Source of the DNA: an uncultured Bacteroidota bacterium
GTDB taxonomy: Bacteria > Bacteroidota > Bacteroidia > Bacteroidales > VadinHA17
Length of the DNA stretch: 64,000 nt
Reading direction: 5' to 3'
Assembly (NCBI GenBank): GCA_903824785.1
Contig: CAIJYD010000054.1
Coordinates: 1 to 64,000 of the forward strand
Shown: positions 35,276 to 44,198 of the stretch, piece after piece
Position numbering within the stretch: the first letter of the stretch is position 1
How the letters are laid out: every line of letters begins with the position of its first letter
The notes under the pieces: generated by a model
The model's input: the letters and a program-made list of their open reading frames with translations, nothing else
What the model was told of the DNA's origin: nothing
Databases searched by the model: none
Translations under genes and position numbers: made by a program

Positions 35276-37057
35276 ATGAATATCCCCGGATTGGATAAAC
35301 ACTGGCGTAAAACCGATCAGAATCTTTTACCAGATAAGAAGAATCCTCCTTCGGAAGGAAGATACGATATCTATCCCTCTTTCAAACTTGATGCCGGGCA
35401 GATATCAGCTGGATTTGAATCTCTGTCCGAATATGTTATAAAACATAAAATTGTAATTCTCGATGGTTATATTGGTGTTTTCTATGACCATTTTCGGGAA
35501 AATCTCGATGGCTGTTTAAGTGCAAAGGGGTATAAAACATCCTGGCGAAGCAGTTCTGAATTCATTAAGTCAGAGGATATTCTTGACCAGATGATTTCTC
35601 CATTTACCGGAGGAGATGATCCCCTGTTCGGGAAAAGAACTGATTTGAACCTTGAAGATTATTTCGATATTCCCCGGTTAAGAAAAACTCAACCAGATCC
35701 GGAAGCTGATATAAATATAATCATTGGCCCGGGTGCCTCGCTGGCCGGATGGAAAGGGTTGCTTCTCTATATTGATCTGCCAAAAAACGAAATACAATTC
35801 CGATCGAGGGCAGGAAGCATTACAAACCTTGGGGCTTCAATTCCCTCCGATCCGAAAAAAATGTACAAGCGGTTCTATTTTGTCGACTGGATAGTGCTTA
35901 ACAGACACAAGCAATCCATTTTGCCTCAGATAGATATCATTATCGATGAACAGATCCCTGAGAATCCCTCATGGATGATGGGAGATTTGCTAAGGCATTC
36001 ATTATCTGAAATGAGCCGGAATGTTTTCAGAGTCAGGCCCTGGTTCGAACCGGGTGTCTGGGGTGGAACATGGATAATGGATCACATCAGCGGGCTGAAC
36101 AGGGATGTCGCAAACTACGCCTGGTCATTCGAGCTGATTGTTCCGGAAAATGGTCTCCTTTTCGAAAGCTCAGGCAGAATGCTGGAGCTCTCTTTCGATT
36201 GTATTATGTATCAGGAGGGAAAAGCTATACTCGGAGATTGTTATAACCGTTTTGGAATTGAATTCCCGATCCGTTTCGATTTTCTTGACACTTTTGACGG
36301 AGGAAATCTCTCTGTGCAATGTCATCCCGGACCGGAATATATGAAGAGACATTTTGGAGAAGATTTTACTCAGGAAGAAACTTATTATATCCTCGACACA
36401 AAAAAAGATGCAGTTGTATATCTTGGTTTTCAGAACGATATAGTCCCTTCACTATTCAGAAATGAACTGGAAGAAAGCTTCAACAGATCAAGCCCCATTG
36501 ATATTGAGCGATTTGTTCAGAAACTTGATGCAAAAAAACATGATCTTTTCCTGATCCCTTATGGTACAATACATGGTTCGGGTGAAAATAATCTTGTTCT
36601 TGAAATCAGTTCTACGCCATATATTTTTACTTTTAAAATGTACGACTGGCTGCGGATGGATCTTGACGGAAAGCCTCGTCCCCTCAACATTGAAAGGGGT
36701 ATGGAAAATGTTGATTTCAGCAGGAAAGGAATCTATGTAAAGGAAAATCTTATTTCAAAACCGGTACTAATCGAGCAGGGCGATAAATGGCGGGTCTATC
36801 ATATACCTACCCATGAAACTCATTTATATGATGTCCACAGGTATCATTTCCTTAATATGATTGAGGTCAGGACTGAAAATAAATGTCATGTCTTAAGTCT
36901 TGTGGAGGGAACAAGTATTACTGTCGTGACTGAAAACGGATTTTCTCAGAACTTCAGTTATGCCGAATCTTTTGTTATACCTGCCGCAGCAGGCAGCTAT
37001 AGAATTATCAACCTGTCAGCTTCCGAAGCCATTGTTATAAAGGCCTTTGTAAAATAA
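35276..37057 (+). CDS. Class I mannose-6-phosphate isomerase-like cupin protein with long N-terminal extension
   Basis: 593 residues from the ATG at 35276, against about 320-400 for ordinary class I phosphomannose isomerases. Residues about 245-593 carry the PMI cupin pattern: [26 protein letters not shown] (zinc-binding Gln-His), EETYYILDT and [19 protein letters not shown]. The first 230 residues hold a segment resembling a degenerate nucleotide-binding domain ([43 protein letters not shown]) without a clear Walker A. It probably isomerises mannose-6-phosphate or a related sugar phosphate in the cytoplasm. It follows the GH95-like gene by 41 bases. Confidence 0.7.
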   Translation: MNIPGLDKHWRKTDQNLLPDKKNPPSEGRYDIYPSFKLDAGQISAGFESLSEYVIKHKIVILDGYIGVFYDHFRENLDGCLSAKGYKTSWRSSSEFIKSEDILDQMISPFTGGDDPLFGKRTDLNLEDYFDIPRLRKTQPDPEADINIIIGPGASLAGWKGLLLYIDLPKNEIQFRSRAGSITNLGASIPSDPKKMYKRFYFVDWIVLNRHKQSILPQIDIIIDEQIPENPSWMMGDLLRHSLSEMSRNVFRVRPWFEPGVWGGTWIMDHISGLNRDVANYAWSFELIVPENGLLFESSGRMLELSFDCIMYQEGKAILGDCYNRFGIEFPIRFDFLDTFDGGNLSVQCHPGPEYMKRHFGEDFTQEETYYILDTKKDAVVYLGFQNDIVPSLFRNELEESFNRSSPIDIERFVQKLDAKKHDLFLIPYGTIHGSGENNLVLEISSTPYIFTFKMYDWLRMDLDGKPRPLNIERGMENVDFSRKGIYVKENLISKPVLIEQGDKWRVYHIPTHETHLYDVHRYHFLNMIEVRTENKCHVLSLVEGTSITVVTENGFSQNFSYAESFVIPAAAGSYRIINLSASEAIVIKAFVK

Positions 37058-37099
37058 TATTCACTGAGATCCCAGACCGGATGTATTAACAGGATCTGA

Positions 37100-38659
37100 C
37101 TATCTCATAACCTTCTTCAGGATCCCAAAGACCCCTCTCATAAATGTGGCGCTGGTAAGAACTTTAACAATTTCGACCTGGGTGGTTCTGTTACCTTTCC
37201 CGGAAGATGTTCCCTGAGAAGATCGTGTTGCCGGAGTATTCCATCCCCCTGCCTCCCCTCTCTCCCTCTCTTTTCCAGCTGCCACATCAGCAACTCCTTT
37301 TTCAATACTTTCAATCTTCCTGTTAAGTATCTCGTAAGCACTTTCGCGATCGATGGTCTGACTGTATTTCCTTACAAGTACAGAGGCACGGTTTAAAGAG
37401 GCAATCTCATCGGGTGTCAGAATATCCATCCTGCTCATTGGAGCCCGAAGCATTGTGGCTGCCAGTGGAGTAGGAATTCCCTTTTCATTCAGGGCAGTAA
37501 CCAAAGCTTCCCCGATGCCAAGATTTGTTATTGTTTCATCTGTCTTATAATAATCAGATAACGGATAGTTTTCTGCTGTAAGTTTTATTGATTTTCTGTC
37601 AACCGCAGTAAATGCTCGCAGGGCATGCTGAACTTTAAGTCCCAGCTGTGACAGGACTCCGTTTGGAACATCCATTGGATTCTGAGTTACAAAAAAGATC
37701 CCAACCCCTTTTGACCGTATCAGCTTTACAATATTTTCTATCTGCTCAAGAAGTGCTTTGCTGGCCTGATTGAAAATAAGGTGAGCCTCATCAATGAAAA
37801 TAACCAGCTCGGGTTTCTCTACATCGCCTTTCTCCGGCATCTGGCTGTAAATCTCGGCCAGAAGTGAAAGCATAAATGTGGAGAAGAGTTTTGGTTTATC
37901 CTGAATATCAGTAAGACGAATAATGCTTATATACCCGTTGCCATTCTTATCGACCCTCAAAAGATCGTTAATGTCGAATGATAGTTCTCCGAAGAACAGA
38001 TCAGCCCCCTGTTGTTCCAGCTCAAGGATCTTCCTTAAAATTATTCCAGTAGTGGCTGTTGAGATCTTCCCATAATTCTTCTCAATTTCTTCTTTTCCCT
38101 CTTCGGTTACATACTGAATAACTTTTTTCAGATCCTTAAGATCAAGCAAAGCAAGCTGATTATCATCACAGTACTTAAAGATTACTGAAACCACTCCGGT
38201 CTGCGTATCGTTCAGGTCGAGAATCCGGGAAAGAAGTACCGGTCCGAACTCCGAAACAGTTGCCCTCAATCTGACACCATCCTGACGGGAAAGGGTCATT
38301 AGTTCAGCCGGAAACTCCTTAACAGAAAATGGGATATTTATTCTAGAATGTCTCTCGGTAATAAATGGCTTCTCAACGCCAGGCATGGCAATACCACTCA
38401 GATCCCCTTTCACATCCATAAGAAGTACCGGAACTCCTTTTTCGGAAAGCTGTTCAGAGATCACCTGAAGAGTCTTTGTTTTTCCTGTGCCTGTCGCTCC
38501 TGCAATAAGGCCATGTCTGTTCATAGTCTGTAACGGAACTTTAACCTGAGCTTCAGGGATTGCTTCCCCGTCAAGAATAGCACAACCAAGAGCAATATAA
38601 TCGCCTTTGAAGGTATAGCCTGAATTAATGTGGTTTAGAAAAGTGTCTCGCTTACTCAT
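37100..38659 (-). CDS. DUF853 / HerA-like P-loop ATPase (YjgR family)
   Basis: 519 residues, cytoplasmic. Walker A is GATGTGKT (residues 54-61), Walker B LVIFIDEAHLIF, and FFVTQNPMDVPNGVLSQLG is typical of the YjgR/DUF853 group of the HerA-FtsK superfamily. A Gly/Ser/Glu-rich low-complexity linker precedes the last helices. The cellular role is not established in any organism known to me; a DNA-related motor is assumed from the superfamily. It is transcribed against the surrounding glycosidase genes and looks like a housekeeping insertion in the cluster. Confidence 0.85.
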   Translation of the reverse strand: MSKRDTFLNHINSGYTFKGDYIALGCAILDGEAIPEAQVKVPLQTMNRHGLIAGATGTGKTKTLQVISEQLSEKGVPVLLMDVKGDLSGIAMPGVEKPFITERHSRINIPFSVKEFPAELMTLSRQDGVRLRATVSEFGPVLLSRILDLNDTQTGVVSVIFKYCDDNQLALLDLKDLKKVIQYVTEEGKEEIEKNYGKISTATTGIILRKILELEQQGADLFFGELSFDINDLLRVDKNGNGYISIIRLTDIQDKPKLFSTFMLSLLAEIYSQMPEKGDVEKPELVIFIDEAHLIFNQASKALLEQIENIVKLIRSKGVGIFFVTQNPMDVPNGVLSQLGLKVQHALRAFTAVDRKSIKLTAENYPLSDYYKTDETITNLGIGEALVTALNEKGIPTPLAATMLRAPMSRMDILTPDEIASLNRASVLVRKYSQTIDRESAYEILNRKIESIEKGVADVAAGKERERGEAGGWNTPATRSSQGTSSGKGNRTTQVEIVKVLTSATFMRGVFGILKKVMR

Positions 38660-38882
38660 AGTCTGAAATATTAAATATGGGTTTCAGGAATGTTGACCGG
38701 GTGCAATTTAGTGGTTTAAACGCAATTGCCATAATTGAAATTTTACAATTTATTAATAAAATTTTACCTAATTTTATTTTTATTTCTTTGCTTTATAACA
38801 ACCAATTACTCCTGAAAAAAGATGTTGCTCCGGTAATGTCGCTATATTAACGATCGATACATTATCATAATAACCTTCAATA

Positions 38883-41681
38883 ATGAGAATATCCGTTTCA
38901 ATTGCTGTCATTTCGTGTTTATTGTTAAACAGCTGCAGTAATAATCCTCAAACAACTCTTTCCGTATCGGAAATGAAATGCAATGGAATTGAGAACCCTT
39001 CCGGAACGGGAAAGATCCCCGATTTCAGCTGGGTAATGAAATCATCAGGCCGAGGAGAGAGGCAGTCTGCTTATCAGATTATTGCAGGTACAACTCCCGG
39101 AATGTCGGGCAAAGGAGAAAAAAGGAGAGGTGATACCTGGAATTCCGGGAAAATTATTTCCGGCGAATCAGCCTGGATCCCTTACAACGGGCCTCCTTTA
39201 GATCCTGCGAAAGAGTATTTCTGGCAGGTCAGGGTTTGGGATGGCAGTGATAAACCGTCTCTTTGGAGCGCAACCTCATCATTTATTACAGGATTGTTTG
39301 AAAAGAACGACTGGAGCGGTGCGGAATGGATCGGGTATGAGGATATTCCTGATTCACTATTACTTGTACCCGGTGTTCACGGAGCGGGTAATGATCTTGG
39401 GAACATAGCTCTGAAACGAACTGCAGTTCCCTGTTTCAGAAAAGAGTTTGCGATTAATAAAAAGATAATCTCAGCTTTGGCTTTTGTCAGCGGCCTCGGC
39501 CAATACGAGCTTTCTGTAAATGGAAATAAAATAGGTGACCGCTTCCTTGCCCCGGGCTGGACTGACTACCGGAAAACTATTTTCTATAATACCTATGATG
39601 TAACAGAAAATCTAAAAAGCGGAGCAAATACTATCGGTGCCATTGTCGGGAACGGATTCTATAATATAAACAGGGAACGATACAGAAAACTTGTCATTGC
39701 TTACGGGGCTCCGAAACTGATCTTTAAGCTTGAAATACAGTATGATGATGGCACAAAAGAGGTTATTGTCAGTAATGAAACCTGGAAAACATCACTATCA
39801 CCAATCACCTTTTCGAGCATATACGGAGGGGAGGATTATGATGCCGGGCTTGAACAGGAAGGATGGGATAAACCGGGCTTTGATGATCTGAAATGGAGAG
39901 AGGCAATGCCGGTTAAAGAGCCTTCCGGAACCCTTATTCCTGAAAATGATTATCCTTTGAAAGTTATTGATGTTATTAACCATAAGAAAATCTCTGTTTT
40001 AAAAGACAGTATCTCTGTTTTCGATTTCGGACAGAATTGTTCCGGAATAATAAAAATAAGAATAAAAGGAGAAAAAGGAGCGGAAGTGCGGTTTACCCCC
40101 GGAGAACTTCTTGGCGAAGATTCGCTGGTAACCCAGCAGGCTACGGGAGGTCCTAGCTATTTCACATATACCCTGAAAGGCAGCAATGAAGAGATCTGGA
40201 TGCCACGGTTTACATATTACGGATTCAGATATGTCCAGACTGATGATGCTGTGGCGGAGAATAGTCCCAATCCCGGAAAGTTACCGGTAATACTTGATAT
40301 ACAGCTCCTGCATACCAGGAACTCATCACCCGAAACCGGTAGCTTTAAATGTTCAAACGACCTTTTTAATTCAATCTATGACCTCATAAACTGGTCAATA
40401 AAAAGCAATATGGCCAGTGTTGCCACCGATTGTCCGCACCGCGAAAAGCTTGGCTGGCTGGAGCAGACCCATCTCATGGGGAATTCAATAAAATTCATCT
40501 ACGACATTCATAACCTTTATGATAAAGTGATTGATGATATGATTGATGCTCAGCTGGATAATGGCCTTGTTCCTGATATTGCCCCTGAATATGTTCCATT
40601 TGGTGGAGGATTCCGCGATTCGCCTGAGTGGGGAAGCGCCTGTGTAATTTTGCCCTGGGATATGTATGAATGGTACGGCGATCTGGAAGCAGTCAGAAAA
40701 GCTTATCCTATGATGAAGAGATATCTGGCATATCTTGATAAAATGGCTGAGAATAATATTCTTTCTCATGGATTAGGCGACTGGTATGATCTGGGACCGG
40801 CATTTCCCGGAGAGGCTCAGCTTACACCAAAAGCTGTTACAGCAACATCAATTTATTATTACGATACAAAACTTCTTTCTGAGATGGCGGCCATTACCGG
40901 CGAAAAAGAAGATGCTTTGAATTACAGCAAAAAGGCGGAAGAGATCAGAAAAGCATTCAATTCCAGATTCTTTAACCCTGTCACTAAAGTCTATTCTACC
41001 GGCAGCCAGACGGCATATTCCATGCCACTTTTCTTCGGAATGGCTGACGACAGCTGTAAAAAAGAGATTGCCGGCAATCTTATTAAATCAATTAATGAAA
41101 ATAATAAAGCACTAACTGCCGGGGATATCGGCTACAGGTATCTATTAAGGGCTCTTGAACAAGACGGACAGTCACAGCTGATCTATGAGATGAACTCAAA
41201 AACGGATGTTCCCGGTTACGGATACCAGCTTTCGAAAGGAGCCACCTCACTTACCGAATCGTGGGCCGCACTTAAATATGTATCCAATAATCATATGATG
41301 CTTGGCCATCTGATGGAATGGTTCTTCAGTGGTGTCGGAGGCATACGTCAGGCTCCGGGCTCAAAAGCATACGAAAATATTCTCATATCACCCGATATTG
41401 TGGGGGATCTTACATGGGCTGAAACAAGGTTTAATACTATACACGGCGAAATATTCTCTGCATGGAAAATTGAAGATAACAATTTAATTATGAGGATTAA
41501 AATACCTGTTAACTGTAACGCCGTTGTTGCTGTTCCACAGGCTGATCGCACAAAAATAACCATGAATGGCAATCCGGTTACGGAATCATATGATGTTAAG
41601 GTCTCCGATGAAGCCGGTGTGAAAACAATGTGCAAAATCCGATCGGGAGAATATCTCTTCAAAACACCATATTCCAGATAG
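38883..41681 (+). CDS. GH78 alpha-L-rhamnosidase lipoprotein (second copy)
   Basis: 932 residues with lipobox LLLNSC. It has the Ig-like opening (LSVSEMKCNGIENPSGTGKIPDFSWVM), the N domain (LAFVSGLGQYELSVNGNKIGDRFLAPGWTDY), the (alpha/alpha)6 barrel with ATDCPHREKLGWLEQ (Asp516, Glu521) and MIDAQLDNGLVPDIAPEY, and a C-terminal beta domain. Unlike the GH78 at 26359 it has no inserted discoidin-like domain, and the active-site loop differs (PHREK versus PQRDER), so the two probably cut different rhamnosyl linkages. It precedes a glycosyltransferase gene by ten bases. Confidence 0.9.
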   Translation: MRISVSIAVISCLLLNSCSNNPQTTLSVSEMKCNGIENPSGTGKIPDFSWVMKSSGRGERQSAYQIIAGTTPGMSGKGEKRRGDTWNSGKIISGESAWIPYNGPPLDPAKEYFWQVRVWDGSDKPSLWSATSSFITGLFEKNDWSGAEWIGYEDIPDSLLLVPGVHGAGNDLGNIALKRTAVPCFRKEFAINKKIISALAFVSGLGQYELSVNGNKIGDRFLAPGWTDYRKTIFYNTYDVTENLKSGANTIGAIVGNGFYNINRERYRKLVIAYGAPKLIFKLEIQYDDGTKEVIVSNETWKTSLSPITFSSIYGGEDYDAGLEQEGWDKPGFDDLKWREAMPVKEPSGTLIPENDYPLKVIDVINHKKISVLKDSISVFDFGQNCSGIIKIRIKGEKGAEVRFTPGELLGEDSLVTQQATGGPSYFTYTLKGSNEEIWMPRFTYYGFRYVQTDDAVAENSPNPGKLPVILDIQLLHTRNSSPETGSFKCSNDLFNSIYDLINWSIKSNMASVATDCPHREKLGWLEQTHLMGNSIKFIYDIHNLYDKVIDDMIDAQLDNGLVPDIAPEYVPFGGGFRDSPEWGSACVILPWDMYEWYGDLEAVRKAYPMMKRYLAYLDKMAENNILSHGLGDWYDLGPAFPGEAQLTPKAVTATSIYYYDTKLLSEMAAITGEKEDALNYSKKAEEIRKAFNSRFFNPVTKVYSTGSQTAYSMPLFFGMADDSCKKEIAGNLIKSINENNKALTAGDIGYRYLLRALEQDGQSQLIYEMNSKTDVPGYGYQLSKGATSLTESWAALKYVSNNHMMLGHLMEWFFSGVGGIRQAPGSKAYENILISPDIVGDLTWAETRFNTIHGEIFSAWKIEDNNLIMRIKIPVNCNAVVAVPQADRTKITMNGNPVTESYDVKVSDEAGVKTMCKIRSGEYLFKTPYSR

Positions 41682-41691
41682 GCCAGCCATT

Positions 41692-42822
41692 ATGAATATC
41701 TCTTTTCTTACAACAGGACATTATCCGTTCGATGACAGGATCTTCTACCACATGGCCAGCTCCCTGTCTCAACAGAATCATGTTGTAGAAATTATCAGCA
41801 GTAAAATAAACCTTATTGAAGATTCAGCCGGAATAAAACTTAATTGCTTCGCAGGAGATGATTTTTCTAAAAGAGATAAGATAAAACTGTTTTACAAACG
41901 GTTAGCAGACTTTTCACCGGAAGTAATAATCTGCTCTGAACCTCTGACAATTCTGGCAGCAAAAAAATATTCAAAAAAACAACCCGGGAAAATCAGAATC
42001 ATTTACGACATAACTGAATGGTATCCCTCCCGGAAAAACCTGACAGTCCATAACCCGCTAATCAGATGGTTCTTCTTTATTAAGTTGCTCCTTTTCAATC
42101 TCTGGGCCTCAAAACTCGCCGACTCATTCATCTTCGGGGAATGGTTCAAAAGCAGGCCATACAGATTTTTCTTTCCCCGCAAATCTTTCATTTTTACAAC
42201 ATATTACCCCGATTTGAAATACATCCCCTATCGTAAACCGGATTTGAAGAAGGGAAATCTCAGACTTGCTTACTCCGGGAAAATCAGCCTTGAAAAAGGA
42301 TATCATAATTTTTTCAATGTGCTAAATAAACTTACTGAGCTGAGGAATGATCTCCTTATTGATGTTCAGGTAATAGGATGGTATGAAAGTCTCCGCGACA
42401 AAGATGTATGTGAAAACCTTTTTACCTCTGTCAGTAAGAATATCCATTTAAACATCAGCGAGAGACTTGATTTTGAAAAATACCTTGAACTCATAAAAGA
42501 AACTGATATTTTCATTGATTTACGATCGGATAATTTAGAAAATCAGCATTGCCTTCCGATCAAATTATTTTATCATGCTGCATTTGGCCGGCCTGTTATT
42601 TTTTCAGATCTTAAATCGATACGTAAGGAAACTGAAATAGAAAAATTTGGGTTTCTCGTTAATCCTAAAGATTCAGATCAATGTGCAAGGCTTATTATCA
42701 ATTATATAAATGATAGTGATCTATATTACAACCATTGTGAAAATGCAAGATCTATAGCTGAAAACTATTATAACTGGAAAAAAGCAGAACCTCATTTTTT
42801 AAAGTTTATTACTTCCAACTGA
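41692..42822 (+). CDS. GT4-type glycosyltransferase
   Basis: 376 residues. The N-terminal half opens with MNISFLTTGHYPFDDRIFYHMASSLSQQNHVVEII, typical of GT-B glycosyltransferases of family 4. The C-terminal half has LAYSGKISLEKGYHNF and FIDLRSDNLENQHCLPIKLFYHAAFGRPVIFSD, in the position of the nucleotide-sugar-binding EX7E motif. It should add a sugar during surface polysaccharide or glycoprotein assembly at the inner membrane. The flippase gene starts one base after its stop, so the two are clearly an operon. Donor and acceptor are unknown. Confidence 0.8.
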   Translation: MNISFLTTGHYPFDDRIFYHMASSLSQQNHVVEIISSKINLIEDSAGIKLNCFAGDDFSKRDKIKLFYKRLADFSPEVIICSEPLTILAAKKYSKKQPGKIRIIYDITEWYPSRKNLTVHNPLIRWFFFIKLLLFNLWASKLADSFIFGEWFKSRPYRFFFPRKSFIFTTYYPDLKYIPYRKPDLKKGNLRLAYSGKISLEKGYHNFFNVLNKLTELRNDLLIDVQVIGWYESLRDKDVCENLFTSVSKNIHLNISERLDFEKYLELIKETDIFIDLRSDNLENQHCLPIKLFYHAAFGRPVIFSDLKSIRKETEIEKFGFLVNPKDSDQCARLIINYINDSDLYYNHCENARSIAENYYNWKKAEPHFLKFITSN

Positions 42823-42823
42823 T

Positions 42824-44038
42824 ATGTTATCAAAGAATGCCATAATTACAATCGGGTCAAAATTTATTATCCTGTTTGCCAACTTCCTGACGGTGGTTAT
42901 TACAACACAAATTCTGGGTAGTGAAGGAAGAGGTGAGACAGCACTTATTATTGCAAACATTTCCCTTATCACCATTCTGAACAGTATCTTATGCGGAAGC
43001 ACAATTGCTTTTCATACGCCTAAACAGCCAAGAGATTTTTTACTTGCGGCATCGCTTGCCGGAGCTATTGCATTTTCACTTCTGGGCTCACTTGGTTTTT
43101 CTCTGTTGTTCAGTTTCAGATATTTTCAGCCTCTGTTTGCAATTTCAATGTTAATTTCTTTAACAAATTCAATATCAATGTATTGGCTGGGAAAAAACGA
43201 TTTATACCGATACAACCTGCTGACTCTCATCAATCCCCTGTTAATCCTGATATTTTTGGCTTTTATCTTTTTCGTCTTAAGAATAAGAACAATCGAGGGA
43301 TGCTTATATGCTTACGTCTGGGGTCTCGGGACCGCATTAATTATCGGAATAGCAGGTCTTGCAGGAAAACAAAAGATTCAGATGCCCCGCTTTGATCTTT
43401 CCGGGTTTAAAGAAATTGTTATTTACGGGTTTAATAATGAACTGAACTATTTCATCCAGTTTCTGAATTACCGTCTTGCCTATTTTTTCATTGCTAGATT
43501 TCTGGGAATGGGTCAGCTTGGAGTTTTTTCCATTGTTGTATCAATATCAGAAGCTGTCTGGGTAATAAGCAAGAGCATGTCTGCTGTTAATTATTCAAAT
43601 GTAATTAACTCCAACGATCGTCTTTCCAGCCACAGAGCGACAGTTGTTTTCTCAAGACAAAGCTTCTGGATAAGCTTACTTTTCCTTGGATTTGGAATAC
43701 TTATGCCAAAATCTGTATATGTTTTTGTTTTTGGTGCAGAATTCGGAAACGTAAAAATTTTTATCCTTTATCTTATTCCGGGAGTTATTGCAATTGCTGT
43801 TTCCAACCTTTACGGACACTATTTCTCAGCCATCGGAAAACTTGAGATTTTAAGAAACAAATCGCTGATTGGATTAGGAGTAACTCTTGTTCTGTTACCC
43901 TGGGTAATATCTAAATATCAATTAACCGGAGTTTGCATAACCCTTAATTTTTCCTATATCCTCTCTGCATTATATTTGTATTACCGGTTTATCATGGAAA
44001 AGAAGTCATTAATACCGGAACAATCTGATTCAGAATAA
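42824..44038 (+). CDS. Polysaccharide flippase (MATE/Wzx-like)
   Basis: 404 residues with about 12 hydrophobic segments and the layout of lipopolysaccharide/O-antigen flippases (MLSKNAIITIGSKFIILFANFLTVVITTQILGSEGRG at the N-terminus, RFLGMGQLGVFSIVVSISEAVWVISKSMSAVNYSNVI in the middle). It would move lipid-linked sugars across the inner membrane. It is fused by one-base spacing to the GT4 gene. A full polysaccharide locus (polymerase, other transferases) is absent here. Confidence 0.78.
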   Translation: MLSKNAIITIGSKFIILFANFLTVVITTQILGSEGRGETALIIANISLITILNSILCGSTIAFHTPKQPRDFLLAASLAGAIAFSLLGSLGFSLLFSFRYFQPLFAISMLISLTNSISMYWLGKNDLYRYNLLTLINPLLILIFLAFIFFVLRIRTIEGCLYAYVWGLGTALIIGIAGLAGKQKIQMPRFDLSGFKEIVIYGFNNELNYFIQFLNYRLAYFFIARFLGMGQLGVFSIVVSISEAVWVISKSMSAVNYSNVINSNDRLSSHRATVVFSRQSFWISLLFLGFGILMPKSVYVFVFGAEFGNVKIFILYLIPGVIAIAVSNLYGHYFSAIGKLEILRNKSLIGLGVTLVLLPWVISKYQLTGVCITLNFSYILSALYLYYRFIMEKKSLIPEQSDSE

Positions 44039-44165
44039 TTTATCAGCATTAAAGAAGGCAGTCCGGATTCAAGTAAGTCAGCGGCTAATTCTCTTGAAAA
44101 CAATCTCTGATATAAACTGTTACATCATTAAAAGCATATTTCGCAATACGGAATATTATTATCAC

Positions 44166-44173
44166 TACTTTTG
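44166..44173 (+). promoter_or_regulatory. Bacteroidota -7 box before the DAK2-DegV gene
   Basis: TACTTTTG matches TAnnTTTG exactly and lies 25 bases before the ATG at 44199. The -33 partner is weak (TTTC at 44139-44142, 23 bases upstream). Confidence 0.45.
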
Positions 44174-44198
44174 TAAAACTATTGTAATTTAAACAGAT

